DNA from: Delphinapterus leucas
Taxonomy: Eukaryota; Chordata; Mammalia; Artiodactyla; Monodontidae
NCBI RefSeq assembly: GCF_002288925.2
Contig: NW_022098036.1
Coordinates: 45,603,047 to 45,667,046, forward strand
DNA: 64,000 bases
Direction: 5' to 3'
Part shown: piece after piece, positions 10,456 to 21,069 of the stretch
How the letters are laid out: each line of letters starts with the position of its first letter
Position numbering within the stretch: position 1 is the first letter of the stretch
Notes under the pieces: generated by a model
What the model was told of the DNA's origin: nothing
What the model saw: only the letters and a program-made list of their open reading frames with translations
Databases searched by the model: none
Program-made: the position numbers and the translations under genes

Positions 10456-10894
10456 CACAGGGATCTATTTCACCACAAAAACCAAAGTGAGCTTCATTTT
10501 CAAGCACAGGAATTCTCCCAGGTTCTCTCACTTGGTTGAAACCCAGGTCAACACCAAGCACATATTTAGGTAAACTCAAGAAAAGTCTTAAACTCATACA
10601 TTCTTTGGAATGGTAGGAAACCTCCAAAACCATTTCCTACAAGCTCACAACCTCAAGCACTTCTCTCCCAAGTGATCTCAGGTTTTGATGATCTCCAGGG
10701 ACAGTCTTAGTCACCAAGTCTCACGTTCTATTTTCTCATAACTAGAAAGGTTCACCTTATATCCACATTCAACCGTTTCTCTGCCATAGCCAAGATCCAT
10801 GAAGCTTTTTCATCCTCAAGTTTACCCTCAAATGGAATTTTTCATAAAATCTGACTCTCAAAAAAATCACGAATCACCTGACTGCCCATACTTT

Positions 10895-11060
10895 TCAAAG
10901 AGATTTCACATACACTATCTCATTTGAGTCTTACAAAATCCTTTGAGCTAGACAGAGCTGGAATCATAATCTCCATGTCACAGATGAACTGGGGCTTAGA
11001 GAGCTTCCCATGGACGCATGGTTGGTGAGTGGCTGAGCAAGATCCATTGTCTTTTGGCCC
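10895..11060. repeat. MIR-like ancient SINE fragment
   Basis: CACTATCTCATTTGAGTCTT, a tract like ACAGATGAACTGGGGCTTAG and TGGTTGGTGAGTGGCTGAGC follow MIR order. It lies in the roughly 1.3 kb gap between TRAJ16 and TRAJ17, in which I see nothing else apart from a short AAAT run at about 11,211-11,227. Confidence 0.6.
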
Positions 11061-11807
11061 TGGGTTGAATGCCTTAATGATTTATTTGTACACGTTCACG
11101 TATTGATCATATCACCTTAGCTTTCAAGTATCTCTCCCTTCTTTATTCTCTTCCTTAATGAAAAGGACAATATCATCAACAACAAAAACAATATCCACCC
11201 CCTTCCTCAAAATAAATAAATAAATAAAGCACTCTAAACAAACCTCCTGCTCAACTTCTTCAGAGCAATGTCTTTTTAATCCTCACACAGTTTCTGTGAG
11301 CCAGGAGATAAGAATTACCAATATTTCAGTTGCATTAATTGGGAAAACTAAGGGCCAGAGGAGACAGATCAGAATGATGGTTATAGAGGCTGCAGCCTGG
11401 TACAGACAGCAATATATTGAACCTTAGAACACATGGGTCCTGGCCCTGCTATTGTGACCACATTCAAATCGCTTAACCACTCTGAATAGAGAGAATCATC
11501 GCTTTCCACCTTCCTCTACCTTGTGGGACGATCAGACAAAAGAAGTGAAGAAATAAGGAAAGTGCCTTAATTGTTTTCCTTTTCTTAAGAAGACAGACCC
11601 TAAAAAATATCAAGATGGCGATATCCTTTACCCACACTGAATTTGTGCATACCTATGTGCTTATGCATAAGAGCAACACTACACATTTCTAAGGCAAGTT
11701 TGAGACAGATTAATGTGCGCCAACACAGCGCATTCAGTTTAAAATTGATGGCTAGGCTCTGGCTTCAATGCTGGAAACAGAACAGTGGCTCAAGAGCCGG
11801 TACTCAC

Positions 11808-11870
11808 TCGGCTTGACTAACATCCTGGTTCCTCCTCCAAAGGTTAGCTTGTTCCCCGCAGAGTTGGTCA
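11808..11870 (-). CDS. TRAJ17: TRAJ17 joining segment
   Basis: Reads TNSAGNKLT then FGGGTRMLVKP; human TRAJ17 is IKAAGNKLTFGGGTRVLVKP. Donor GTGAGT at 11,802-11,807; consensus heptamer CACTGTG at 11,871-11,877; nonamer GGTTTTTGC at 11,890-11,898. It resembles TRAJ39 in coding sequence and nonamer, as expected for an old duplicate pair. Intact. Confidence 0.96.
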
Positions 11871-13025
11871 CACAGTGATTTGAGGCCCAGCAAAAACCAC
11901 AGGGACCAAGGAAATCACACTCCATAGATGCCTGTCGAAGGCCCTGTCCTATGGCCATGGCAAAGTGGAGGGCTTGTGATGGTTAAGGTAATCCTGTCTC
12001 CCAGTGCTGTGCACACTTTGTAGAGATGGAATGCTTGTCCCTGGGCACGTATTTGGGTCTCGCCCTTTCATATATTTACTTACTTCTTTGCTTTGGCTGT
12101 TTGGACCTGGATCTGTGAGTGAGGATAACAGGTGTCAACCATAAACTCACTCAGGGGCCCATTTGACCATTTGTAACCCACAAAGGAACCTGAGAACAGG
12201 AAGCCCTGTAAGCTCAGGGAAACTTCAGGGTCAGGCTTGTCATATATCCAGCGTGGAAATGCTGATGAACTCACCCATACACAGGCATGCACGCCGTTAG
12301 CATCTCTATATTCAATTTAGTGCACAGGGAAGAGCCCAAAGAGAGGAAGGATACTTTAGTCTTGGGTCCACCCAGGCCCTCCAAGCTGCTGCGCACTGTG
12401 GATCAGCTTTACTTTCCTTGGTCCAAGTTTCAGACCCAGACCCCCTCCAGCTATTCTAGAGCCCATTCACTGGTGAGGCTTGTACTAAGGAAACTGGGAG
12501 GAGGCTTCTTGGGGAAAGCTTACAGAATATGATGGAGAGGTCATTCCTGATAAGAAAGGAGTTGATGGAGCCTCTGATAGGGAGATGGCTGAGAATCACA
12601 GGACTCCAGAAAAATAACCCTGGTAACTCTGTACCTCAATCTGGCATGCCCAGCCTGGGTTGAGGGCCACATCCTTCCCCACGCGTTGGGTGTGGACCAG
12701 AGCAGGTGTTTCGGGATGCCTCACACTCTCTAGTGGGGTTGCCCTTCTCCTTTGCCTTTAGTGGGAACACATACACTCTCCTCTCAGATTCCCAAGTTCC
12801 TGAAAGTGACGCTAGGTGGTCTTGACCTTCCTTCCGCTTCCCCATCCCTGTCTAACTAAGAAGGAGGGTCCTCCAGTAGCAGCAATATACATATTCCCTA
12901 AGACATTTCCCTAAGTCTTCCCTAAGACTTTCCCTTTAGTCCCTAAAGACTAAGGATATTCATTCATCTCCCTTTCCAGTTTCTTCACAGTACTGTTTCC
13001 CTGGAGTAGAAAACAACCCACTCAC

Positions 13026-13091
13026 CAGGCTGTACAGTTAGCTGAGTTCCTTTTCCAAAGTAGAGCCTCCCCAGGCCTGAGTCTCTATCGA
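13026..13091 (-). CDS. TRAJ18: TRAJ18 joining segment (invariant NKT J)
   Basis: Reads DRDSGLGRLY then FGKGTQLTVQP; human is DRGSTLGRLYFGRGTQLTVWP. In human and mouse this J makes the germline CDR3 alpha of CD1d-restricted invariant NKT cells, and the LGRL core and Asp-Arg start contact CD1d and lipid. Here D-R-x-S-x-L-G-R is kept, but the third residue, Gly in both human and mouse, is Asp. Donor GTGAGT at 13,020-13,025; heptamer CACTGTG at 13,092-13,098; nonamer AGTTCATGT at 13,111-13,119 is poor. Open frame. Confidence 0.96.
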
Positions 13092-13419
13092 CACAGTGCT
13101 GGGCCCCTTTACATGAACTTGGTCCTAATGTTCCCCATCACTCTCTCCCCTGCCCTGGGGGACAGGGTTGAAAATTCACCTTCATCCTCTTTAAGTGGCT
13201 TTAAGTCTTTTTTCTCGTGCAGCCGACAGTCTGAGCGGGACAGTCAGATCTCAGAGGCTGTCTCTCAGGGGACAAATGGTCTGGGCTAACAGTAGTCTTC
13301 CACCGGCAGAGGCCCTCTCCCATCAGAAAGCAATTACATGGCCTTTTGAGAGTGTTTAAATTGGAAGGAACTTTGCTTCCCTGGCCCTATTTCCCAGTAT
13401 AATAAGGCTGCTCACTTAC

Positions 13420-13478
13420 TTGGATTGTCATTGTGTTTGGATCCCTTTCCAAAGCTGAACTTGTGAAAACTTTGATAG
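13420..13478 (-). CDS. TRAJ19: TRAJ19 joining segment, signal decayed
   Basis: Reads YQSFHKFS then FGKGSKHNDNP; the SKHN motif is unique to TRAJ19 (human YQRFYNFTFGKGSKHNVTP). Donor GTAAGT at 13,414-13,419. No acceptable heptamer adjoins the coding end: the bases at 13,479-13,485 match consensus at 3 of 7, and the best nonamer-like run (13,495-13,503) is mis-spaced. The 5' limit is therefore approximate. Open frame but probably not recombined. Confidence 0.88.
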
Positions 13479-14387
13479 ACTAGTTCTGTCCTCTGCAAAA
13501 TCACCCCATTTCCCTCATTCGACCTCTGGTCGTCCCTCCAGGCATTCTCTTTTCCTCTTCTTTCTTTTTTTCTTCCTGATATGGCCCTTTATTTTCCCAT
13601 TTATGGCTCTGGGAGATCACACCCCACCATCTTCTAGGTATAAATATCCCAAATAGGCTTTAGCTGATGAATAATTCAACGACATATTTCTTTGGCTATC
13701 AAAATAATAAAAGTAGAAGAAACAGGTCTGAGCTCACCTTCTCATACTCTAGGCTGGAGTCATGAGATCTTAGCGCTTAGCATTGAAAGGGAGCCCAGAG
13801 ATGATTCAGTCCAACATCTAAAGTAGCATAGAAATCCCTTCTACAACATCAGATAGTCAGCCTAAAGGACCCAGCGTGCAGATCTCCAAGAAGAAAGAGC
13901 CCTGCACTTCACAAAGCAGCCTTTCCACTGCAGACTGGTTCCCCTTGTTTAACAAGATTGTACAGGAGGCTGAGACACATATCCTTTCAGCCACTGGTAC
14001 TAACCCCTTTCCTTGTCTAAATGGCAGTTCTTCAAATATTTGGAAAGAGTTATGTCTCATCTTAATACAACCCAGTGACTTTTGGGGGGGACCTGAGATA
14101 ATTTCAGATAGCTAGCTTGGTTTTTATCTGACCGTAAAGCCCATGCTCTCAACAAATTTATCCTTGCGAAGGCATCCCTGAGGCAGAGAGCATTTTGGGG
14201 TGGAGGAGGAGGAGAGGGGGACACGTGAGGTAGTCAGGTTATGGTCCTAATGGTTATGGTCTTAGTGCAAACTGGGAAATCTTTTGGGAATTTAGTTACT
14301 GACCATTGTGCTTCCCAGGTGGAGTTGCTTGTAATTGTGCCCACCATTTTGTTCTAAAATTATTCTCATTTTTTCCTTCTTACTTAC

Positions 14388-14444
14388 TTGCTCTTACAGT
14401 TACTGTTGTTCCTGCTCCAAACGTCAACTTGTAGTCATTAGAGT
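14388..14444 (-). CDS. TRAJ20: TRAJ20 joining segment
   Basis: Reads SNDYKLT then FGAGTTVTVRA, one residue from human TRAJ20 (SNDYKLSFGAGTTVTVRA). It keeps the Tyr used by TRAJ20-bearing MAIT receptors. Donor GTAAGT at 14,382-14,387; heptamer CACTGTG at 14,445-14,451; nonamer GGTTTGCGT at 14,464-14,472. The whole signal, spacer included, closely resembles that of TRAJ40. Intact. Confidence 0.96.
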
Positions 14445-14579
14445 CACAGTGCTACGTCTTCCTACGCAAACCTCGTCCTGGATAAGAGAGTAGGCTGGGG
14501 CGACAGGCAGGCTGCCCTGAGGTCTAGCGCTGCCCCCTCTGTGTAGGAGCCCTCTGGTAACTATTTTGACCTCTTGCTT

Positions 14580-14730
14580 TGTTTTTCACTTTCACAGTTT
14601 CCTCACCTGTGAAAGTGGGGACGATAGTATCTATCCCAGGAGACTGTGAGGAAGGTTAAATGACTTAAAGTATGAGAGACATTTACACAATACTTTGCAC
14701 ATAGCAAGTGTTCAGTAAATGTTAGATTAT
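14580..14730. repeat. MIR-like ancient SINE fragment
   Basis: CAGTTTCCTCACCTGTGAAA followed by ACATAGCAAGTGTTCAGTAA is the 3' half of a MIR. It lies just upstream of TRAJ20 and does not touch its signal. Confidence 0.65.
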
Positions 14731-15106
14731 TATCAATATAATTATAATATATAATTTTAATTTAATAAAATTTTAATTTGTCATATCTCCTCTCTGAAAT
14801 CCTGGACATTCATAGGTCCTTTAAGTTATATCGAAATGCTCTTTTTTTCAGGTCAACTAATAAATGCAGCAATAGTTAAAATTTGGGAATTTTCCATATA
14901 TAGGATACCATCCCAAGAGTATGGTTGGCAGTTTCAGAATGTTTACTGAATCATAGGATTTGTTTACTACATTTTATGTATGTTTAAGGGACATATGAAC
15001 AAGGACCCAAAACACAAAATAAAAGAACTCAAAATAAATACAGACTGGTAAGAGGAATTTAGGATAATACGTTGGTGACTTTTTCCTGTAGACAACTGTC
15101 ACTTAC

Positions 15107-15159
15107 TTGGCTTTACACTGAGTTTCGTCCCAGATCCGAAGTAAAAATCTGGAGTTGTA
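15107..15159 (-). CDS. TRAJ21: TRAJ21 joining segment
   Basis: Reads TPDFY then FGSGTKLSVKP; human TRAJ21 is YNFNKFYFGSGTKLNVKP. At 53 bases it is one of the shortest in the window, giving a short CDR3. Donor GTAAGT at 15,101-15,106; heptamer CATGGTG at 15,160-15,166; nonamer ACTTTTTGT at 15,179-15,187. Intact. Confidence 0.93.
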
Positions 15160-15189
15160 CACCATGTTTACTATCATTACAAAAAGTCT

Positions 15190-16600
15190 CCTGGACTTCC
15201 TAAAAGGGAGGTGTGTTATCCAGAGGTGACTAACCAAGTTAGGCCAAGACTAATGCAACCCCACCAGCTTTTATTTTTTTGCTACTTTCCTAGAAAATTC
15301 AAGAACCAAAGTGAGGAATGAGGCAAGAAGACCCATTCATTATCAGAGACAGGCAAGACAAGGGCATCTGATTTTCTTCAGTGCTTTTATCGATTTCTTT
15401 TCTTTAGCTTTCTGCTTGGGTTCTTTCTTGTGTCTTCTGTGCTTCATACGCACAATATTTGAAACAAGTACACTGCAAATAAATGCTCTTTACCTGTCTC
15501 TTTTCCTAATTATAAATGGAACGTCTCCTCCGGTGGTGGACAGGGTTGTGAGGAGAATCCTGATTCTGCCTTTAGTTCCAGGGCTATCTGGAAGCTTCTC
15601 TCCTTGAGTTGGACCTAGGTCTGTGTCATGCTTGGCAACCTGACCTAAGCTTCTTGTTAAGGACACCCTGAACCACATCAACAAGCTAGCAGTATTATGT
15701 ATGTGTGATCAAACAAGATCACTGCGTCTTATCTTTCAAAGTACCTCCATTATATAACCAAATGTACTTTAACAGCCCCCGCCCAGCCCCACAGTGAAAC
15801 TGTACATTTTCGCTTTTTTTTTCCTGCTCTCTGCCTGCATATTCCCTTTAGCAAGGGGGGAGAAAAAAGAGGCCGCAGAGTTGGCTGTCATTTGCAAGTC
15901 TAGATGAAACATTATTTATGGGCAAAATATTTTGCTGACGCTCTCAAGAGAAAGGAAACCTCAGAGCCAAGAGTTAGACACCCACACAGTTTGGATTTAA
16001 ACAAATGAACACAGTTAGGAAAAATAAAATAGAGGTGACTTCAGTCTAAGGCAAGTAATTATACTTATGCAGTTTGGGAGGGCAAACTTGTTCTTACTTG
16101 TAGAAATGATAAGCAGTGTGTTACAGGCACAGTATGCTGGAAGGGCACCAGAGAGCTATAGAAATAGAGCTTCATTTAAATATCTTAAATAGGCACTTTT
16201 GTGTTTAGCAACTTATGTAGAAATAAGCCAGGATAGACTAGAAATATGGCTGGCCAACTAGACTTGGTTTAAGATAGTTCCTGGTAAAACCATCTTGTAG
16301 CATTTCTCCTGGTTCTAGTGAAAATATTATGAGAAAGAGAGGTTCCCTTTATGGAATCTGTTCCTATTCTTCTAGGTTAGGATAGCTTCTTTTCTACTCA
16401 TTTTCACCAGCTCCTATTCCAAACTTAGCAAAAAGGCTTTTCTTTCTCTTTGGTCTTTGATAAATAATTCTCTTTGTATGTTACCCTTTTAAGTATGTGT
16501 TTTTAGTATCTCTCCCCCCACCCTACTCCACCCCCCCCCGGCCCATTATGTTACATAAATGTACAGCATACATTTATAGATTAGTAAATCCATGAAAATA
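15190..16600. other. Gap without J segment
   Basis: I see no J unit, gene or clear mobile element. Notable only are a GGGGGGAGAAAAAAGAGG purine run near 15,855 and C-rich runs near 16,515-16,545. Confidence 0.5.
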
Positions 16601-16622
16601 GTATTTAATTGTAATGGCCTAC

Positions 16623-16685
16623 CAGGTACAACAGTCAGTTGGGTCCCAGATCCAAAGGTCAGTTGCCAGCTTGAACCAGAGGAAA
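16623..16685 (-). CDS. TRAJ22: TRAJ22 joining segment
   Basis: Reads SSGSSWQLT then FGSGTQLTVVP; human TRAJ22 is SSGSARQLTFGSGTQLTVLP. Donor is GTAGGC (16,617-16,622), weak after the GT. Heptamer CACAGTG at 16,686-16,692 and a perfect nonamer GGTTTTTGT at 16,705-16,713 make this one of the best signals in the window. Intact. Confidence 0.95.
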
Positions 16686-16739
16686 CACTGTGATATGCCC
16701 AACAACAAAAACCAGATCCAATAGGCCGGGTTGGCAGAG

Positions 16740-17865
16740 CACAGAGTAAAGAGTTGGCAATTACTTTATGAATTAGGTGTGTATTATTGTCAACCTAGGT
16801 TTGATCTGGAGTGACCAAATTGCCTATCTACAAATTGTAAATAAAGCCGCCTTTGTCTTTATAAGCTCACCTTCTTTTAGGGAATCCTTGCTTCCCACTT
16901 TCTACTACAGAGTTCCAGGGGTCAAATATAGGCTTTAACATATATAGAGCGATCCCTGATTTTAGAAGTCAAACCAGTGTTCACATCTTTTCAGACTCAC
17001 AAAGCCCAGAACAGAGAATATTTCTCTGCTGCTCTGGGGATCTCTGGGTTACGTCACCAGGAAACTGAATCCTTGAATCCTCCTTAGACCGAGTACAGGA
17101 TCTAAATGAGGTATAGAGCTGCATTAGTTATCTAGTTAATTTGGCCACGAGTTTGATATCAATAAAATAATTTTAGAATGATCAAATTATCAGGGAAGTG
17201 TCTAGTTTTCCCCTTCACTTTTGGGCCGTTTCTTTTCTCATGACTATGTTGATTTCACTGCTAAAAGACTTTAAAACTGCAACAAAGATCAATTTTAATA
17301 TTTCCTAAGGTAGTGAGGATGGTACAAAAGCTCAAGAGGGATCAGGATACGGATGGTCATATCCCAGGGAACAATGGGGTCCACCTCCAGAATGCAAGTT
17401 CCCTGAGGGCAATATCACATTGAGTTTCTTCCCTGATGGGTCAGCTGGTCCAAACGCTGAGCCTGGCATAGAGTAGGTACAGAAAAATATTTGTCAGATG
17501 AGTCTTGCAGATTCCTCAGACCTCAGGCCAGGAGAATTAATGATAGGGACTTAAATTCTAGTCTGAGCTCAGCCATAGACTTACTGTGGGACCATGATCT
17601 GTCTCTTCCCTGGGCCTCAGTTTCCTTAGAAGTGGACAGTCAGAAAAGATGACTTTAAGGGTTCTTCTCTCTGCTCCACGAGGCTATGTTGTACAAATTT
17701 TTGGCCTAAATTCTCAGAAACAGAAAGTGTCCCAACAGTACTTGCGAATAAACTTTTTTTTTTTTTTTGAGTGATTTTTAGACCTTGGGAGAGGCTAAAC
17801 ACCTTTATTCTGGTCAATGATCATTACTTACAAGATTCCTTCTATACGTTGACATAACCTTAGCC
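16740..17865. other. Gap without J segment; MIR-like patch
   Basis: No J unit. About 17,510-17,640 contains GGGCCTCAGTTTCC preceded by a phrase on loss of normal MIR order, which I read as a MIR fragment. A run of about 17 T residues sits at 17,753-17,769. Confidence 0.45.
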
Positions 17866-17881
17866 AAAAAGAATAGCACCT

Positions 17882-18178
17882 GGCTTCTCTGGTGGTGCAG
17901 TGGTTGAGAATCCGCCGGCCAGTGCAAGGGACACGGGTTCGATCCGTGGTCCGGGAAGATCCCACATGCCGCGGAGCAACTAAGCCTGTGTGCCACAACT
18001 ACTGAGCCTGCGCTCTAAAGCCCGCACGCCACAACTACTGAAGCCTGCGCGCCTAGAGCCCGTGCTCTGCAACAAGAGAAGCCACTGCAATGAGAAGCCC
18101 GCACAACGCAATGAAGAGTAGCCCCTGCTCGCTGCAACTAGAGAAAGCCCGCGCACAGCAAAGAAAACCCAACCCAAC

Positions 18179-18205
<27 letters not shown>
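17882..18205 (+). mobile_element. CHR-type SINE with long A tail
   Basis: TGGCTTCTCTGGTGGTGCAG head, GGGACACGGGTTCGATCC tRNA-like box, then tandem GCCACAACTACTGAGCC units and a pure A tail of about 30. Target-site duplications AAAAAGAATAGCACCT lie at 17,866-17,881 and 18,206-18,221. The long pure tail and identical duplications suggest a fairly recent insertion between TRAJ22 and TRAJ23. Confidence 0.93.
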
Positions 18206-18212
<7 letters not shown>

Positions 18213-18535
18213 ATAGCACCTTAGAGTCTTGTTAAGGAATTAGAAGTCTTGTCGCTGATTACCGTACAAGTCCAGGGCTACAGATCCTAGCCAATATCCC
18301 AAGTAATCAGTCACACATCATAGTCCCACCACATATATTCTGGGAGCAATTCCCAGACACTCCCCTGCGTGGCCCATTTTGCACACAGATGTCAGATCCT
18401 AGCCAGGGGGAGTTTTGTCCTTCTATCTGATGCTCATTCACCCTTTCTAAACATTCTTCATATAGTGTATAATTGAGTCTAAATCAGCCCTTAATCCAGA
18501 CATTGCTTAATCCAGGGCTACACATTTATACTTAC

Positions 18536-18598
18536 TGGGCTTCACAGATAACTCGGTTCCCTGGCTGAAGATAAGCTTTCCTCCCTGGTTATAATTCA
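18536..18598 (-). CDS. TRAJ23: TRAJ23 joining segment, motif F-S-Q-G
   Basis: Reads NYNQGGKLI then FSQGTELSVKP; human TRAJ23 is IYNQGGKLIFGQGTELSVKP. The first Gly of F-G-X-G is Ser, which may strain the bulge formed by the motif. Donor GTAAGT at 18,530-18,535; heptamer CACTGTG at 18,599-18,605; nonamer TGTTTTTGA at 18,618-18,626. It can recombine and splice; folding is uncertain. Confidence 0.94.
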
Positions 18599-18971
18599 CA
18601 CAGTGTTACATATCCTGTCAAAAACACATCCAATCTTCCCGAACACATTTCTAATCCTCCACCCCAGAATCCACAGCCTCTCTCTCCCACACCACAGCCT
18701 GAATCACGGCTCTACTTCTTCTTGTAACTTTATTCCTTATAAGGGGAATCAGGTACTTACTCGGGGGACTGATAGAGAAAAATGAGAATTCCTATTTATC
18801 CAAAAATGTTCCTGTTTAACACCAAACCGATCTCTCACTTTTGCTTACTGGCTCTGGGTATTGCTGTTCAGGGAAATGGCTTCCTTTCAAATATGTCATG
18901 GTCTCAGCTAGAAATACTTGGCACGTGGGTTAGAATTAAGGGCAGGTGAGGCTCCAAGGAATCAGGCTTAC

Positions 18972-19034
18972 CTGGGGCGACCACAACCCGGGTCCCTGCT
19001 CCAAAATTCAATTTCCCCCAGCCGTCAGTTGTCA
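18972..19034 (-). CDS. TRAJ24: TRAJ24 joining segment
   Basis: Reads TTDGWGKLN then FGAGTRVVVAP; human TRAJ24 is TTDSWGKFEFGAGTQVVVTP. Donor GTAAGC (18,966-18,971). Heptamer CACAGTG at 19,035-19,041; nonamer CCATTTTGT at 19,054-19,062. Intact. Confidence 0.95.
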
Positions 19035-19608
19035 CACTGTGACGAACTCCTCTACAAAATGGCTTCCCCAGAAGAAGACAGCGGCTAAACGAAGACAAAT
19101 GGCTCACGGGGAAACAATCTTGCTACAAAATGAGGGAACTGCATGATATGAGATACAAGCTTTCTCCCCCCCTTCTCTTCTAATTTCTCTTATTGCAAGA
19201 CACCAAGGATGATGTTGCCAAGAGCTGCACTTCCTAGGCTGCAGGGCCAGAGAGTGGCACTGCTGGGGTTAACGAAGACCAGGTTTAGGGAAGACTGGGC
19301 TCTGCAGTGATAAAACCCTACCATCTAGGAGTTTACCTACTGCCAGACCCAGTCCTCAGCACCACGGAACTCAAGTTACAGCTGGTTACCACGGCTCCCC
19401 TGTCATTTAAATAACCTGCTGCTTTGAATTCACTGTCTACCTGAAAAAGTGTTTGCTCCCTGAGTTCTGTTCCTGTTAGAATATGCCGGTCTCTGAGAGG
19501 CCTCAGTTTTTAAGTGCATGAAATGGACATAACCCTATTGGAATCTCCTTCTGAGGAAGACTTGCCATCAGATGGTTTTACTTATTGGAAGATCAAGAGA
19601 ATAGACGG

Positions 19609-19812
19609 GGCTTCCCTGGTGGCGCAGTGGTTGAGAGTCCGCCTGCTGATGCAGGGGACACGGGTTCGTGCCCCGGTCCGGGAAGATCCCACATGCAGCA
19701 GAGCGGCTGGGCCTGTGAGCCATGGCCGCTGAGCCTGCGCGTCTGGAGCCTGTGCTCCGCAACGGGGGAGGCCACAGCGGTGAGAGGCCCACGTACCGCA
19801 AAAAAAAAAAAA
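19609..19812 (+). mobile_element. CHR-type SINE
   Basis: GGCTTCCCTGGTGGCGCAGT head, GGGACACGGGTTCGTGCCCC box, CATGGCCGCTGAGCCTGCGC and a GTACCGC end with a 15-A tail. Near-identical target-site duplications AAGAGAATAGACGG (19,595-19,608) and AAGAGAATGGACGG (19,813-19,826) flank it. Same subfamily as the copies at 3,262 and 20,854. Confidence 0.94.
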
Positions 19813-20047
19813 AAGAGAATGGACGGAACCCAAGGCTGGGTTGTCGGTGGGGTCCTGATGACTTTCTTCCCTTTCACACCTCCCAGAACTCCTTCAAGGA
19901 CAAGGGAGATGACCAGGCTTTGGGCGTTGGTCCGCTCAGCCCCTTTAATAGCATTCTGGTCCAAGGAGGCCCCCGTGGGAAAGAGAGCAGGTCTTCCTCT
20001 TGGAGATAATCATATTCAGTGCACAATTCAAATTGGATGCCACTTAC

Positions 20048-20107
20048 TTGGCTTGACAAGCAGCCTTGTTCCCTTCCCAAGGACACGGGAGAAGCCTTGT
20101 CCTTGCG
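20048..20107 (-). CDS. TRAJ25: TRAJ25 joining segment, motif L-G-K-G
   Basis: Reads QGQGFSRV then LGKGTRLLVKP; human TRAJ25 is EGQGFSFIFGKGTRLLVKP. Phe of the motif is Leu (codon CTT), the same change as in TRAJ49. Donor GTAAGT at 20,042-20,047; heptamer CACTGTG at 20,108-20,114; nonamer GGTTTTTGA at 20,127-20,135. Signal and splice site are sound, so the segment should be joined. Confidence 0.94.
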
Positions 20108-20363
20108 CACAGTGATTATCTCAGCATCAAAAACCTGCCAACTCAGCTTTCCCCACCGCCACCCCCCGCCCCCCGACAAAGCTCTCCCGAGAAGGGAAAG
20201 CTCCGATGTACTTCCTCCAGCATTATTCCCGCGGGCCTGTGATTTTCCTCCCTGAATAAGCATCCCTCGCACTCCTTATCGTCCTCTCCATCCCGGCTTG
20301 AAGGTCACAGTGGGCCCAGGCCTCAAGCACGGCTGGTTTCTGTTCCCACCTCTCCGTACTTAC

Positions 20364-20423
20364 AGGGCAGCACAGACAATCTGGTTCCCCCACCGAAGGT
20401 CAAACTCTGGGCATAGTTATTCC
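20364..20423 (-). CDS. TRAJ26: TRAJ26 joining segment
   Basis: Reads NNYAQSLT then FGGGTRLSVLP; human TRAJ26 is DNYGQNFVFGPGTRLSVLP. Donor GTAAGT at 20,358-20,363; heptamer CTCTGTG at 20,424-20,430; perfect nonamer GGTTTTTGT at 20,443-20,451. It lies only 256 bases from TRAJ25, a tight pair. Intact. Confidence 0.94.
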
Positions 20424-20853
20424 CACAGAGCCTCTGGGCTCTACAAAAACCCCTTAGAGCTTCCCTCCTCCACCCCGAACCCACTCTGCCTCATATCTCA
20501 ACACCATCAACGGCGCAGGACCCAGACCCTGTGTTTTTAGCTTTAGGATGAAAAAAAATCAGCCTGCTTGTCCTGTTAAGTGTGAGAACAAAGGGAGTTT
20601 GGGACACGACAAGCAACCCGGGGGTCCCGAAGGATGCAGCTCTTCATTAATGAGCCAGAGTTTTTTCACAGAGCAGCTCAGGGGCTGGGAAGAGGCTTAG
20701 AGAGGTTCTCTAGTTTCTACTCCTGCCTCCAGGCAGGGCTGCACTCCAATCAGCCCTGAGACGAGGGTGTCTATCTCCTTTTAAGAACCCTCCAGAGAAA
20801 GTGCTCTGGCAACTGCTCCTGACACTGTTCACAAACCTATTAGGAAGGTTTTT

Positions 20854-21046
20854 TTGTTTTTTTGCGGTACGCGGGCCTCTCACTGTTATGGCCTCTCCCG
20901 TTGCGGAGCGCAGGCTCAGCGGCCATGGCTCACGGGCCCAGCCGCCCTGCGGCATGTGGGATGTGGGATCTTCCCGGACCGGGGCACAAACCCGTGTCCC
21001 CTGCATCGACAGGCAGACTCTCAACCACTGCGCCACCAGGGAAGCC
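20854..21046 (-). mobile_element. CHR-type SINE with internal 7-base tandem
   Basis: T-rich start (20,854-20,862), GCGGTACGC, GCCTCTCCCGTTGCGGAGC, ending CCACCAGGGAAGCC. Target-site duplications CCTATTAGGAAGGTTTT (20,837-20,853) and CCTATTAGGGAGGTTTT (21,047-21,063) flank it. An ATGTGGG unit is doubled near 20,953-20,966, and the middle CCGGACGCGC segment seen in the 3,262 copy is missing. Confidence 0.93.
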
Positions 21047-21069
21047 CCTATTAGGGAGGTTTTAATCAC

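Noticed and set aside
16396..16440. Minus-strand FGIGAGENE
   Set aside because: It has F-G-I-G but no GT donor in position, no framework pattern after it and no signal; probably chance.
17826..17875. Minus-strand donor-like GTAAGT before TRAJ23
   Set aside because: The frame (AKVMSTYRRNLVSN) has no motif and no heptamer or nonamer.
18761..18830. Possible J after a GTAAGT donor between TRAJ23 and TRAJ24
   Set aside because: The bases before the donor read FLDK-stop-EFSFFSISPP, with TTTGG about 10 bases too far from the donor and no spaced signal.
19585..20115. 176-codon plus-strand frame
   Set aside because: It starts inside a CHR SINE and runs through unrelated sequence on the strand opposite to TRAJ25.
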